From Rhodoferax sp. OV413 (GTDB lineage Bacteria; Pseudomonadota; Gammaproteobacteria; Burkholderiales; Burkholderiaceae_C), in the NCBI RefSeq assembly GCF_900104385.1, contig NZ_FNJA01000003.1:372001-436000 (forward strand): a stretch of 64,000 nucleotides of DNA, read 5' to 3'. Below are positions 35,910 to 45,114 of the stretch, piece after piece. How positions within the stretch are numbered: position 1 is the stretch's first letter; each line of letters starts with the position of its first letter. The translations under genes were made by a program, and so were the position numbers. Below the pieces are notes generated by a model. It searched no databases. It was not told the DNA's origin and saw nothing but the letters and a program-made list of their open reading frames with translations.

Positions 35910-36545
35910 ATGGCACAGTACTTCGAAATCCACCCCGACAATCCCCAGGCCCGCCTGCTCAAGCAAACCGTGGCCCTGCTGGGGCAAGGCAAGCTGGTGG
36001 CAGTACCCACCGACTCCAGCTATGCCTTGGTCTGCCATCTGGACGACAAGGCCGCAGCAGATCTGCTGCGCCGCACACGCGGGGTGGATGACAAACACCA
36101 CCTAACCCTGCTGTGCCGCGACCTCAGCGAACTGGCCAACTACGCCCGGGTGGACAACAAACAGTACCGCCTGCTCAAGGCCGCCACGCCTGGCCCCTAC
36201 ACGTTCATCCTGGAAGCCAGCAAGGAAGTGCCGCGCCGCCTGAGCCACCCCTCGCGCAAGACCATAGGCTTGCGCGTACCCGATCACAAAACCCTGCAAG
36301 CCTTGCTGGAAATGCACGGCGCGCCCCTGCTGGCAACCACGCTAATACCCCCGGGTGAAACCGATCCACTGAACGACGCAGAAGCCATACGCGAACGCTT
36401 CGAACACCAGATCGCCGCCGTGCTGGATGCCGGTGCCTGCCCGCTGGAGCCCACCACCGTCATCGACCTGACCGACATGGGCACCGGCGGCGACCCGGTG
36501 CTGGTGCGCCAGGGCCGGGGCGACCTGGCTGCCATTGGCCTCTAA
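35910..36545 (+). CDS. YciO/Sua5/YrdC-family protein
   Basis: A 211-residue Sua5-YciO-YrdC fold protein: KLVAVPTDSSYALVCHLDD, RRTRGVDDKHHLTLLCRDLS, and TPGPYTFILEASKEVPRRLS followed by KTIGLRVPDH. The KRxxxR-type motif of true threonylcarbamoyl-AMP synthases is replaced (RRTRGVDDKHH), so it belongs with YciO, whose role in t6A tRNA modification is uncertain. It sits 10 bp after the transporter. Confidence 0.88.
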   Translation: MAQYFEIHPDNPQARLLKQTVALLGQGKLVAVPTDSSYALVCHLDDKAAADLLRRTRGVDDKHHLTLLCRDLSELANYARVDNKQYRLLKAATPGPYTFILEASKEVPRRLSHPSRKTIGLRVPDHKTLQALLEMHGAPLLATTLIPPGETDPLNDAEAIRERFEHQIAAVLDAGACPLEPTTVIDLTDMGTGGDPVLVRQGRGDLAAIGL

Positions 36546-36571
36546 ACCCTAAGCCCTGAGACATACGCTCC

Positions 36572-37240
36572 GTGGATATCCAACACCTGATCCAAACCGT
36601 CCTCATCTACGCCCTGCCCGTGCTGTTTGCCATCACGGTGCACGAGGCAGCTCATGGATATATCGCCCACCATTTTGGCGACAACACCGCCTACCGGATG
36701 GGGCGCATCACGCTGAATCCGGTCAAGCACATCGACCCGGTGGGCACAATTCTGATGCCGCTGCTGCTGTATTTCGCCACCTCCGGCGCCTTCCTGTTCG
36801 GCTATGCCAAACCGGTGCCGGTGAACTTCGGCAACCTGCGCAACCCCAAGCGCGACATGGTCTGGGTGGCCTTGGCCGGCCCGGGCGCCAATCTGATCCA
36901 GGCCTTCTTGTGGGGCGTGCTGCTGTATCTACTGGTGGGTGCGGGCATTGCCGAGCCATTTTTCCTCCGGATGTGCAAGGCCGGCATGCTGGTGAATGTG
37001 GTGATGTTCGCCTTCAACCTGTTCCCGCTGCCGCCGCTGGACGGTGGCCGCATTCTGGTCGGCCTGCTGCCGTATCGGCAGGCCGCCCTGGTCTCGCGCA
37101 TCGAACCCTGGGGCTTCTTCATCGTGATGGCCCTGGTGATTTCGGGCATCGTCAGCAGCCTGTGGCTGCAGCCGGTGATGGGCCTGACCTTCGGCCTGCT
37201 GGATATTCTGCTCAGCCCCCTGACCTTCTTGATCCGTTGA
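36572..37240 (+). CDS. Site-2 protease family membrane metallopeptidase
   Basis: A 222-residue membrane protein with six hydrophobic segments. The zinc motif FAITVHEAAHGYIAHHFGDN holds HExxH, and the distal Asp is in NLFPLPPLDGGRILVGLLP. This short form lacks PDZ and CBS domains (M50 family, YwhC-like). A GTG start is used. Located 10 bp ahead of trpS; substrate unknown. Confidence 0.9.
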   Translation: MDIQHLIQTVLIYALPVLFAITVHEAAHGYIAHHFGDNTAYRMGRITLNPVKHIDPVGTILMPLLLYFATSGAFLFGYAKPVPVNFGNLRNPKRDMVWVALAGPGANLIQAFLWGVLLYLLVGAGIAEPFFLRMCKAGMLVNVVMFAFNLFPLPPLDGGRILVGLLPYRQAALVSRIEPWGFFIVMALVISGIVSSLWLQPVMGLTFGLLDILLSPLTFLIR

Positions 37241-37250
37241 TTAACTGTTT

Positions 37251-38534
37251 ATGACTTCCTCACGCGTTCTAACTGGCATCACCACCTCGGGCACTCCCCA
37301 TCTGGGCAATTACGTGGGCTCGATCCGCCCCTCGGTGCGCGCCAGCCTGGCGCCGGGGGTGGAGAGCTTCTACTTCCTGGCCGACTACCACGCACTGATC
37401 AAGATCGACGACCCGGCACGCATCCAGCGCTCGACTCTGGAGATCGCCGCCAGCTGGCTGGCCGCCGGGTTGGACCCGAACCGCGTGGCCTTCTACCGCC
37501 AATCCGACATCCCGGAAATCCCCGAGCTGACCTGGCTGCTGACCTGCATGAGTGCCAAGGGCATGCTGAACCGTGCCCATGCCTACAAGGCTTCGGTAGA
37601 CAAGAACCTGGCCGCACAGGCCGATCCGGACGCCGACATCAGCGCCGGCCTGTTCATGTACCCCGTGCTGATGGCGGCCGACATCGTGATGTTCAACGCC
37701 CACAAGGTACCCGTGGGCCGCGACCAGATCCAGCACATCGAAATGGCGCGCGACATCGCCCAGCGCTTCAACCATGTGTACGGCGAGCATTTCGTGCTGC
37801 CCGAGGCGCTGATTGAAGAATCCGTGGCCACCCTGCCCGGCCTGGACGGCCGTAAGATGAGCAAGAGCTACGACAACACGATTCCGCTGTTCACCCCGCG
37901 GGCCGAGCTGCGCAAGCTGATTGCCGGCATCCTCACCGATTCGCGCGCGCCCGGCGAGCCCAAGGACACCGAGGGCTCGGCCCTGTTCCAGATCTACCAG
38001 GCCTTCGCTAGCGAAGAAGAAACCACCAGCCTGCGCCAGGCCTACGCCGACGGCATTGCCTGGGGCGACGCCAAGCAAGTGTTGTTCGAACGCATAGACC
38101 GCGAAATCGCGCCCATGCGCGAGGCCTACCAGTCCTACATGGACAACCCCGGACAGGTGGAAGACATCTTGCTGGCCGGCGCCGCCAAGGCCCGCCAGAC
38201 CGCCACCCCGTTCATCGCCAAGCTGCGCCACGCGGTGGGCCTGCGCGATCTGCGGGCCCAGGCCGTGCAGAAGTCGGCCAAGGTGGCCAAGGCGGCGCTG
38301 CCCAGCTTCAAGCAGTACCGCGAGGCCGACGGCAAGTTCCACTTCAAGCTGGTCGATGCACAAGGCCGTCTGCTGTTACTCAGCGCCGGCTTCGATGCGC
38401 CCAAGGACGCCGGCCGGGCAATTGCCCAGCTGCAGGCCGAAGGCCTGGCCGCCCTGGGCAACCTGCAGCCTGCCGAGGGCGTGGCCCTGGATGAAGTCAC
38501 CCAGGCGCTAGAAGCGCTGAAGAACGCTCAGTAA
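37251..38534 (+). CDS. trpS: Tryptophanyl-tRNA synthetase
   Basis: A 427-residue class I synthetase. The HIGH-type motif is in TGITTSGTPHLGNYVGSIRP and the KMSKS loop is GRKMSKSYDNTIPLF. Residues from about 340 on form a C-terminal extension (AALPSFKQYREADGKFHFKL...) absent from shorter bacterial TrpRS; similar extensions are known in beta-proteobacteria. It ends 7 bp into the tail of the convergent SDR gene. Confidence 0.96.
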   Translation: MTSSRVLTGITTSGTPHLGNYVGSIRPSVRASLAPGVESFYFLADYHALIKIDDPARIQRSTLEIAASWLAAGLDPNRVAFYRQSDIPEIPELTWLLTCMSAKGMLNRAHAYKASVDKNLAAQADPDADISAGLFMYPVLMAADIVMFNAHKVPVGRDQIQHIEMARDIAQRFNHVYGEHFVLPEALIEESVATLPGLDGRKMSKSYDNTIPLFTPRAELRKLIAGILTDSRAPGEPKDTEGSALFQIYQAFASEEETTSLRQAYADGIAWGDAKQVLFERIDREIAPMREAYQSYMDNPGQVEDILLAGAAKARQTATPFIAKLRHAVGLRDLRAQAVQKSAKVAKAALPSFKQYREADGKFHFKLVDAQGRLLLLSAGFDAPKDAGRAIAQLQAEGLAALGNLQPAEGVALDEVTQALEALKNAQ

Positions 38535-39322
38535 GTGCCAGGATAGGCGCCGCCATCGACCAGCACGTTCTGGCCGGTGATGTAGCCGGCCTGGGCGCTG
38601 CACAGGAACGCGCAGACCGCGCCAAACTCTTCTGGCGTGCCAAAGCGCTGGGCTGGAATGGTCTTGCGCCGGGCGTCGGCCACCGCGTCCACGCTGCTGC
38701 CAGTTTTGGCGGCCGCGCCCTGCATGTTGCCGCGCAGGCGGTCGGTGTCAAACGAGCCCGGCAGCAGGTTGTTGATGGTCACACCCTGCCCCGCCAGCGG
38801 GCTGCGCGCCACGCCGGCCACAAAGCCCGTCAGGCCGCTGCGTGCGCCATTGCTCAGACCCAGCACGTCGATAGGCGCTTTCACCGCACTGCTGGTGATG
38901 TTGACGATGCGGCCAAAGCCACGCGCGGCCATGCCGTCCACCGTGGCCTTGATGAGTTCGATCGGCGTCAGCATGTTGGCGTCCACCGCTTTCAGCCAGG
39001 CCTCGCGGTCCCAGCTGCGGAAGTCGCCGGTCGGCGGGCCGCCGGCGTTGGTGACCACGATGTCGAAATCCTTGCGGATCGCAAACACTGCGGCCCGGCC
39101 TTCTGGCGTGGTGATATCTGCAGCACAAAAAAGCACGCTGGCGCTACTGGTTCCTGCGTTGTCAGCTATTAATTTTGCAGCAGTAGCCGCCAAGGCTTCA
39201 GCGCCACGGGCGACGATCAGCACGTTCACCCCCTCGCGCACCAACGCCTGTGCGCAGCCCCAGCCCAGGCCTTTGCTGGCCCCACACACCAAGGCCCAAC
39301 GGCCCGAAATTCCCAAGTCCAT
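38528..39322 (-). CDS. Short-chain dehydrogenase/reductase
   Basis: A 264-residue SDR with the cofactor motif CGASKGLGWGCAQALVREG and NAG in VVTNAGGPPTGDF. The catalytic Ser is in NITSSAV; the expected YxxxK is not plain (LSNGARSGLTGF), a divergent feature shared by a group of SDR proteins with GGPPTG after NAG. It has GGAGAGACC before the ATG at 39322. Residues about 50-66 (LIADNAGTSSASVLFC) are encoded by a copy of the palindromic repeat, between helix and strand. Confidence 0.87.
   Translation of the reverse strand: MDLGISGRWALVCGASKGLGWGCAQALVREGVNVLIVARGAEALAATAAKLIADNAGTSSASVLFCAADITTPEGRAAVFAIRKDFDIVVTNAGGPPTGDFRSWDREAWLKAVDANMLTPIELIKATVDGMAARGFGRIVNITSSAVKAPIDVLGLSNGARSGLTGFVAGVARSPLAGQGVTINNLLPGSFDTDRLRGNMQGAAAKTGSSVDAVADARRKTIPAQRFGTPEEFGAVCAFLCSAQAGYITGQNVLVDGGAYPGTY
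39127..39177 (-). repeat. Palindromic repeat family I, copy within the SDR gene
   Basis: On the minus strand AAAATTAATAGCTGACAACG then CAGGAACCAGTAGCGCCAGC and GTGCTTTTTT. Head AATAGCTG and tail GCGCCAG-GTGC-TTTT match the ppnP copy. Frame kept in the same sense as the gene. Confidence 0.65.
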
Positions 39323-39336
39323 GGTCTCTCCTTTGA

Positions 39337-40224
39337 TCAACGCCCACTGCGGGTAAATACATAAATGCCGGACACCACCAGCACCGTGCCGGCAGCCACC
39401 CAGGCGGTGAAAGGCTCGCCCAGGATCAGCACACCCATCAGGATAGTGGACATCGGGCCAACCATGCCGACCTGGGCCGCCAGTCCGGCGCCCAGCCGTT
39501 CAATCGCCATCATCACCATCAGTACCGGGGCGGCGGTACAGGCGGTGGCGTTCAGCACCGATAGCCAGATGACTTCGGGCGCTACCTGGGCGGCCGCCAT
39601 CGGCCGCAGCAGCACGAACTGCAGCAGGCACAACACGCAGGCCACGGTGGTTGCCAGACCGACCAGGCGCAGCGAACCCAGGCGCTGCACCATCTGCCCG
39701 CTGTAGACCAGGTAGATCGCATAGCTGACCGCGCTACCGAACACCAGCAAGGCGCCCAGGCCGGCGTTCGCGCCCTGCAGGTTGATCTCGTGGCCGAACA
39801 CCAGCACCACGCCGCAGTAGCAGACCGCCATGCCCAGCACCTGGATGCGGGTGATGGGCTTGCGGTACAGCAGCCAGCCCATCACCACCACCAGGGTCGG
39901 GTTCAGGTAGAGGATCAGGCGTTCCAGGGATGCGCTGATGTAACCCAGGCCGGCAAAGTCCAGAAAGCTCGCCAAGTAATAGCCGGTAAAGCCCAGGCCC
40001 AGCACGCCCCACCAGTCCTTGGCACTCAGCGGCGGCTTACCGCGGCTGGACCACCAGGCCATGATGGCGAAGATGGGCAACGCAAACAGCATGCGGTACA
40101 TGATGAGGGTCACGGCATCGACGCCGTAGCGGTAGGCCAGCTTGACGATGATGGCCTTGCCGCTGAAGGCGATCGAGCCCACGAGTGCGAGCAGCAGGCC
40201 GCTCGCTATATTTTTTGTAGCCAC
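39337..40224 (-). CDS. DMT-superfamily permease (EamA domain)
   Basis: A 295-residue membrane protein with about ten helices in two EamA repeats: GSIAFSGKAIIVKLAYRYGV at the start, YISASLERLILYLNPTLVVV in the middle, and GPMSTILMGVLILGEPFTAW near the end. A GTG start at 40224 gives MATKNIASGLLLALVG. It is read in the same direction as the SDR gene, 14 bp apart. Substrate unknown. Confidence 0.87.
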   Translation of the reverse strand: MATKNIASGLLLALVGSIAFSGKAIIVKLAYRYGVDAVTLIMYRMLFALPIFAIMAWWSSRGKPPLSAKDWWGVLGLGFTGYYLASFLDFAGLGYISASLERLILYLNPTLVVVMGWLLYRKPITRIQVLGMAVCYCGVVLVFGHEINLQGANAGLGALLVFGSAVSYAIYLVYSGQMVQRLGSLRLVGLATTVACVLCLLQFVLLRPMAAAQVAPEVIWLSVLNATACTAAPVLMVMMAIERLGAGLAAQVGMVGPMSTILMGVLILGEPFTAWVAAGTVLVVSGIYVFTRSGR

Positions 40225-40317
40225 TGGTGCAGATAGGATGTGCGTTGGAAGCCCATTCTAGGTTGAACCTCCATTCCCCAGCATCGTGTTTGGCGTACCC
40301 TGCCGTCGCCAAAAAAA

Positions 40318-40341
40318 ACGGCACCCGAAGGTGCCGTTTTG
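40318..40341 (-). terminator. Intrinsic terminator after tctA
   Basis: ACGGCACC-CGAA-GGTGCCGT with A-run upstream and T-run downstream on the plus strand, so it works in both directions. It lies 18 bp past the tctA stop. Confidence 0.85.
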
Positions 40342-40358
40342 CGGGAGCGGGGAACGCT

Positions 40359-41870
40359 TTAGTCTTCGACGAAGGCTTCTTCGCGCTTGCTCTTCACCGA
40401 AGGCAGCAGCACGATGATGACCATCAGCGCCGCCACAGCCAACAGGCTGGCAGACAGGCCACGGGTCACGAACACGCTCCAGTCGCCACGCGACAACAGC
40501 AAGGCGCGGCGCAGGTTTTCTTCCATCATCGGGCCCAGGATCAGGCCCAGCAACAAGGGCGCCGGTTCGCAACCCAGCTTGTTGAACAGGTAGCCGATGA
40601 AGCCGAAGCCCGCCACCAGCCAGATGTCGAAGGTGTTGTTGTTGGTGGAGTACACGCCAATCGCGCAGAACAGCACGATGGACGGGAACAGGAAGCGGTA
40701 AGGCACCGACAGCAGCTTGATCCACATGCCGATCAGCGGCAGATTCAGAATCACCAACATCAGGTTGCCGATCCACATCGAAGCGATCAGGCCCCAGAAC
40801 AGCTCGGGGTTGCTGGTCATCACCTGGGGACCAGGCTGGATGTTGTGGATGGTCATCGCACCGACCATCAGCGCCATCACGGCATTCGGTGGAATACCCA
40901 GCGTCAACAACGGAATGAAGGAGGTTTGCGCACCCGCATTGTTGGCCGACTCAGGGCCTGCCACACCGCGGATGTTGCCCTTGCCGAAAGCGATTTCGCC
41001 GGGCTTCATCTTCATCTTCTTTTCCAGCGCATAGCTGGCAAACGAAGCCAACAGCGCGCCGCCGCCAGGCAAGATGCCCAGAGCCGAGCCCAGTGTGGTG
41101 CCGCGCAGCATGGCCGGCAACATGTCCTTGAAGTCCTGCTTGGTCGGGAACATGCCGCTGATCTTGGCGGTGAACACCTCGCGGTCGTCCTCTGGCTGGG
41201 CCAGGTTGCTGATGATTTCGCCGTAGCCAAACACACCCATGGCGATGGCCACGAAGCCCAGGCCGTCGGTCAGCTCGGGGATATCGAAGCTGAAACGCGC
41301 CACACCCGAATTCACGTCGGTACCGACCAAGCCGATCAACAGACCCAGCAGAATCATGGCCACAGCCTTGAGCAGCGAGCCCGAAGCCAGCACCACGGCA
41401 CCGATCAGGCCCAGAATCATCAGCGAGAAGTATTCGGCCGGGCCGAACTTGAAAGCAATTTCGGTCAGCGGCGGTGCAAAGGCCGCCAGAATCAGCGTAC
41501 CCACCGAACCGGCGAAGAACGAGCCTATACCCGCAGCCGCCAACGCCGGCCCCGCCCGCCCCTGCCGGGCCATCTGGTAGCCGTCAATCGCAGTCACCAC
41601 CGAGGACGACTCCCCTGGCAGATTCACCAGAATGGCGGTGGTGGAGCCACCGTATTGCGCGCCGTAGTAGATACCGGCCAGCATGATCAGAGCCGAAACG
41701 GGTGGCAGCGCATAGGTCGCGGGCAACAGCATGGCGATGGTGGCCACCGGGCCAATGCCGGGCAGCACGCCGATCAGCGTACCCAAGATACAGCCGATCA
41801 ACGCATACAGCAGATTGATCGGGGTGAAAGCGACGCCGAAGCCCAGCGCCAAATTACTTAGCAAATCCAT
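40359..41870 (-). CDS. tctA: Tripartite tricarboxylate transporter large membrane subunit (TctA)
   Basis: A 503-residue integral membrane protein with about twelve helices. It shows the TctA family segments TLIGVLPGIGPVATIAMLLP, AGIYYGAQYGGSTTAILVNL-PGE, and ILPGGGALLASFASYALEKK. It drives uptake of a carboxylate, using a periplasmic binding protein. TctB precedes it by 9 bp. No TctC gene lies nearby; in Comamonadaceae these binding proteins are often encoded elsewhere in large numbers. Confidence 0.94.
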   Translation of the reverse strand: MDLLSNLALGFGVAFTPINLLYALIGCILGTLIGVLPGIGPVATIAMLLPATYALPPVSALIMLAGIYYGAQYGGSTTAILVNLPGESSSVVTAIDGYQMARQGRAGPALAAAGIGSFFAGSVGTLILAAFAPPLTEIAFKFGPAEYFSLMILGLIGAVVLASGSLLKAVAMILLGLLIGLVGTDVNSGVARFSFDIPELTDGLGFVAIAMGVFGYGEIISNLAQPEDDREVFTAKISGMFPTKQDFKDMLPAMLRGTTLGSALGILPGGGALLASFASYALEKKMKMKPGEIAFGKGNIRGVAGPESANNAGAQTSFIPLLTLGIPPNAVMALMVGAMTIHNIQPGPQVMTSNPELFWGLIASMWIGNLMLVILNLPLIGMWIKLLSVPYRFLFPSIVLFCAIGVYSTNNNTFDIWLVAGFGFIGYLFNKLGCEPAPLLLGLILGPMMEENLRRALLLSRGDWSVFVTRGLSASLLAVAALMVIIVLLPSVKSKREEAFVED

Positions 41871-41879
41871 GGGAATCCC

Positions 41880-42368
41880 TTAACCGGTAATGAATGTGGG
41901 CCAGACCTGGATCTGCAGCTTCAACAGCAAGATGAAGGCGAGGTAGCTGCCGATGGCGAGCACGGTGGCCAGAATCAACACGTCGCGCAAGACGAACTTC
42001 TCGCCGGCCTTGGCCGAGATCAGGGTCAGCGCGTAGATGGCGATGATCAAGCCCATGGCAGGCAAGCCGATGCTGGGCAAGCCGCCCAACAGCACCCCGA
42101 AGGCCAGATTGGCGCCCAGGATGAAGAACAGCGGGCGCCAGGCCCACTTGCCAATCTTGTCACCGCCTTCGGTCTCGGTGACCAGCGCCTTGAAGGTGAT
42201 GATCGCGCCCAGAATCGCCATCACCACGCCCAGCACCAGAGGGAAATACCCTGGCCCCATCCGGGCACCGGTGCCCACGGTGTAGGTGGTAGCGCCCCAA
42301 GCGAATGCCACACCCACGCCCATGAACATCAGTCCGGAGAAAAAATCCTTCTGACTTTTGATTAACAC
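41880..42368 (-). CDS. tctB: Tripartite tricarboxylate transporter small membrane subunit (TctB)
   Basis: A 162-residue protein with four hydrophobic segments: FFSGLMFMGVGVAFAWGATT, MGPGYFPLVLGVVMAILGAI, and two further helices to the C-terminus. The start GTG at 42368 has GGAG 8 bases upstream and gives MLIKSQKDFFSGLM, the normal family start. It partners TctA. Confidence 0.9.
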   Translation of the reverse strand: MLIKSQKDFFSGLMFMGVGVAFAWGATTYTVGTGARMGPGYFPLVLGVVMAILGAIITFKALVTETEGGDKIGKWAWRPLFFILGANLAFGVLLGGLPSIGLPAMGLIIAIYALTLISAKAGEKFVLRDVLILATVLAIGSYLAFILLLKLQIQVWPTFITG

Positions 42369-42392
42369 GTACGGATCTCCCAAAAATAACAA

Positions 42393-42527
42393 ACCAGCGA
42401 CAAAAATATCAGTGGGGCGATTATGGTTGGAAGGTCTTGCGCGACTGGCACGGGTTCACCCTAGGAAAAGAGTGAGGGATTCCACGTACGGACCGTCGCT
42501 TGTGCCTGGGTTACCCAGGGCCGCTGT
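42393..42527. other. Gene-free upstream region of tctB-tctA
   Basis: Between the tctB leader and the gspE-like stop. Holds one hairpin CCTGGG-TTA-CCCAGG (42505-42519) without a T-run and a second copy of CACGTACGGA (42483-42492) that also occurs at the tctB start (42366-42375). No clear promoter is seen. Confidence 0.4.
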
Positions 42528-44312
42528 TCACTCCAAAGGCGGCGTGGTAGACAGCACTTCGTCCAGCGTGGTCAGGCCTTCGGCCACCCGCAAGGCACCG
42601 GCCAGGCGCAGCGGGCGCATGCCGTCGGCCACGGCCTGGCGGCGCAGTTCGTCGATGCTCGGGCTCTGGTTCACCTTCTTCTTGAAAGCCTCGGACACGG
42701 TGAGCAACTCGTACACGCCCATGCGGCCCAGAAAGCCGGTCATGCGGCAGTCCACGCAGCCCACCGGCTTGTAGGGCGTGTAGCTGGCGCTGATCTTCCA
42801 GGGCTTGATGGCCTCGGCCAGGGTTTCGCGGGCCAGGGCCTCGTCGGGCGCGCGGCACTGCTTGCACAGGGTACGCACCAGGCGCTGGGCGAGCACGCCC
42901 AGCACAGTGGCATTCAGCAGATAGGCGGGCACGCCCAGCTCCATCATCCGCGTCAAAGCCGAAGGCGCGTCGTTGGTATGCAGGGTGGAGAACACCAAGT
43001 GGCCGGTCAGCGCCGCCTGGATCGCCATCTCGGCAGTCGCCAGATCGCGGATTTCGCCGACCATGATGATGTCCGGGTCCTGCCGCATCAGCGCGCGCAA
43101 GCCTTCGGTGAAGCCGAAGTCGAGCTGCGGCTGCACCTGGGTCTGGTTGAAGCTGGGCTCGATCATTTCGATCGGGTCTTCCACTGTGCTGACATTGACC
43201 TCTTCGGTGGCCACGCGCTTCAGCGTCGAATACAGCGTGGTAGTCTTGCCCGAACCGGTGGGCCCGGTCACCAGGATGATGCCGTGCGGCCGCTTCACCA
43301 GCGACTCCCAGCGCTGTGCATCGTGCGGGGTGAAGCCCAGGGCGTCCAGATCCTTGACGGCCGTGTCGGGGTCGAAGATCCGCATCACCATCTTCTCGCC
43401 GAAGGCGGTGGGCAGGGTCGACAAGCGCATTTCCACCTCGTCGCCGCGCGGATTGCGGGTCTTGATGCGGCCGTCCAGCGGGCGGCGCTTTTCCACCACG
43501 TCCATGCGGCCCAACAGCTTGATGCGCGCCACCATGGCGTTCATCACGCCCATGGGCATCTGATACACCGGGTGCAGCACGCCGTCGATGCGGAAGCGGA
43601 TCACGCCCTGCTCGCGCCGCGGCTCCAGGTGGATGTCGCTGGCGCGCTGGTTGAAGGCGTACTGCCACAGCCAGTCGACCACCTGCACCACGCCCTGGTC
43701 GTTCGCGTCCAGCTGCTTGTTGGTGCGACCCAGTTCGACCAGCTGCTCGAAGCTGCCCGCGCCGATATTGCCGCCGGCTTTTTGTACCGCCTTGACCGAC
43801 TTGGCCAGCGCATAGAACTCGGCGGTGAAGCGGTGGATCTCCAGCGGGCTGGCCACGACACGGCGCACACTGCGGCGCGACTGGCGCTCCACCTCGCCCA
43901 TCCAGTCGGTCAAGAAGGGCTCGCTGGTCGCCACCACCACCTCAGAGCTGGTGACCTGCACCGGCAGCACCTTGTGGCGTTCGGCGTAGACGGCACTCAT
44001 GGTGTCGGCCACTTTGCCGACCTCGACCTTCAGCGGATCGATGCGCAGATACGCCAGGCCGGCACGGCCCGCCAGCCACTGGGTCAGCATCTCGATGTCC
44101 AGCGGCTTGCCGTCGCTAGCGCGCTGCATGGCCACGCTGGCCAGGCGCACCAGGGCCGGCTGGGCGCTTTCGGCCTGCGAGCAACGGGCGATGGTGCGCT
44201 GCTGCTCGGCGGCGGCAATCACGCCGTCCTCGGCCAGCCATTCGACCAGCAAACGCCAATGGACCGGGCCCTGGTAGGCCGTCTTGGCCAGCGCGGGTGT
44301 GGCAACTTTCAT
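42528..44312 (-). CDS. GspE/PilB-type secretion ATPase
   Basis: A 594-residue AAA-like hexameric ATPase for type II secretion or type IV pili. N-terminal MshEN-like region (about 20-180), then the ATPase: Walker A GIILVTGPTGSGKTTTLYST, Asp box STVEDPIEMIEP, Walker B DPDIIMVGEIRDLATAEMA, His box FSTLHTNDAPSALTRM, and a zinc tetracysteine CKQC...CVDC near residue 485-525. No other secretion genes are adjacent; it follows the spermidine-synthase-like gene by 31 bp. Which machine it powers is unknown. Confidence 0.92.
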   Translation of the reverse strand: MKVATPALAKTAYQGPVHWRLLVEWLAEDGVIAAAEQQRTIARCSQAESAQPALVRLASVAMQRASDGKPLDIEMLTQWLAGRAGLAYLRIDPLKVEVGKVADTMSAVYAERHKVLPVQVTSSEVVVATSEPFLTDWMGEVERQSRRSVRRVVASPLEIHRFTAEFYALAKSVKAVQKAGGNIGAGSFEQLVELGRTNKQLDANDQGVVQVVDWLWQYAFNQRASDIHLEPRREQGVIRFRIDGVLHPVYQMPMGVMNAMVARIKLLGRMDVVEKRRPLDGRIKTRNPRGDEVEMRLSTLPTAFGEKMVMRIFDPDTAVKDLDALGFTPHDAQRWESLVKRPHGIILVTGPTGSGKTTTLYSTLKRVATEEVNVSTVEDPIEMIEPSFNQTQVQPQLDFGFTEGLRALMRQDPDIIMVGEIRDLATAEMAIQAALTGHLVFSTLHTNDAPSALTRMMELGVPAYLLNATVLGVLAQRLVRTLCKQCRAPDEALARETLAEAIKPWKISASYTPYKPVGCVDCRMTGFLGRMGVYELLTVSEAFKKKVNQSPSIDELRRQAVADGMRPLRLAGALRVAEGLTTLDEVLSTTPPLE

Positions 44313-44343
44313 GGCGGGCGCCCCTCTCGAAAAATCAGGCTAA

Positions 44344-45114
44344 TCAGGCTATAACGGGTTTGAAGACTTTCAACCATTTGGCCGCCGGCAGGCCCCAGCG
44401 GGTCTGGATGGCATCGGCGCGCTCCAGCAGGTCCTCGCGCGACGGCCGGCTGGGCGTGCGCTGGGCCAGCACCACGGTATTGCCTTCGCGCGTGGGTTTG
44501 AAGGCCCAGACCGCATCGGCGCCGAAGGCGGCGGTGATCTTCTCCACGCTTGCGGGATAGCTGCTGGCCTCGCCAAACAGGTTCACTGTCATGCAGCCCT
44601 CGTCGGTCAGCAGCTTGCGGCAGTCGGCATAGAAGTCGGCGCTGTCCAGCACCGGCGCGGCCGCGTCCTGGTCGTACAGGTCGACCTGCAGCGCGTCCAC
44701 GGTGGCGGCCCAGTCGCTGTTCTGGATCTTCAGCGCGGCGTCACCCAGCACGATGTGCAGGCGCTCGTCGTCGGGCGGCAGCTTGAACCAGAAGCGGCAG
44801 GCCGACACCACCTGCGGGTTCAGCTCCACCGCGGTGGTGTTCATGCGCAGCTTCTTGCGGCAGAACTTGGTCAGCGCCGCGGCCCCCAGGCCGAGTTGCA
44901 TCGCATGCCGCTTGCCCACGCTGCTGGGCGGCACGAACAGCAGCCAGGCCATCATGCGCTGCACATATTCGAGCTCGATATCAAAAGGCATGTCGAGCAG
45001 CATCGAGCCCTGGACCCACTCGGTGCCCAGGTGCAGAGTGCGCACATCGCCGTAGTCACAAAAGTTGACTTCGGGCAGGGCGGAGGTTGCCGTGGCGGCA
45101 GATTTACGGGCCAT
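44344..45114 (-). CDS. Spermidine-synthase-like methyltransferase-fold protein
   Basis: A 256-residue Rossmann-fold protein: MQLGLGAAALTKFCRKKLRM replaces the usual GGG-G site, then TTAVELNPQVVSACRFWF and LQVDLYDQDAAAPVL. The DGxD motif of true spermidine synthases is changed to VDLYDQD, so polyamine synthesis is not assured. The ATG at 45114 overlaps the preceding stop (TGATG), which means coupled translation. Confidence 0.75.
   Translation of the reverse strand: MARKSAATATSALPEVNFCDYGDVRTLHLGTEWVQGSMLLDMPFDIELEYVQRMMAWLLFVPPSSVGKRHAMQLGLGAAALTKFCRKKLRMNTTAVELNPQVVSACRFWFKLPPDDERLHIVLGDAALKIQNSDWAATVDALQVDLYDQDAAAPVLDSADFYADCRKLLTDEGCMTVNLFGEASSYPASVEKITAAFGADAVWAFKPTREGNTVVLAQRTPSRPSREDLLERADAIQTRWGLPAAKWLKVFKPVIA

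Noticed and set aside
42366-42492. Direct repeat CACGTACGGA near tctB as an operator pair
   Set aside because: Only 10 bp, one copy overlaps the ribosome site and start codon, and there is no symmetry; it may be chance.
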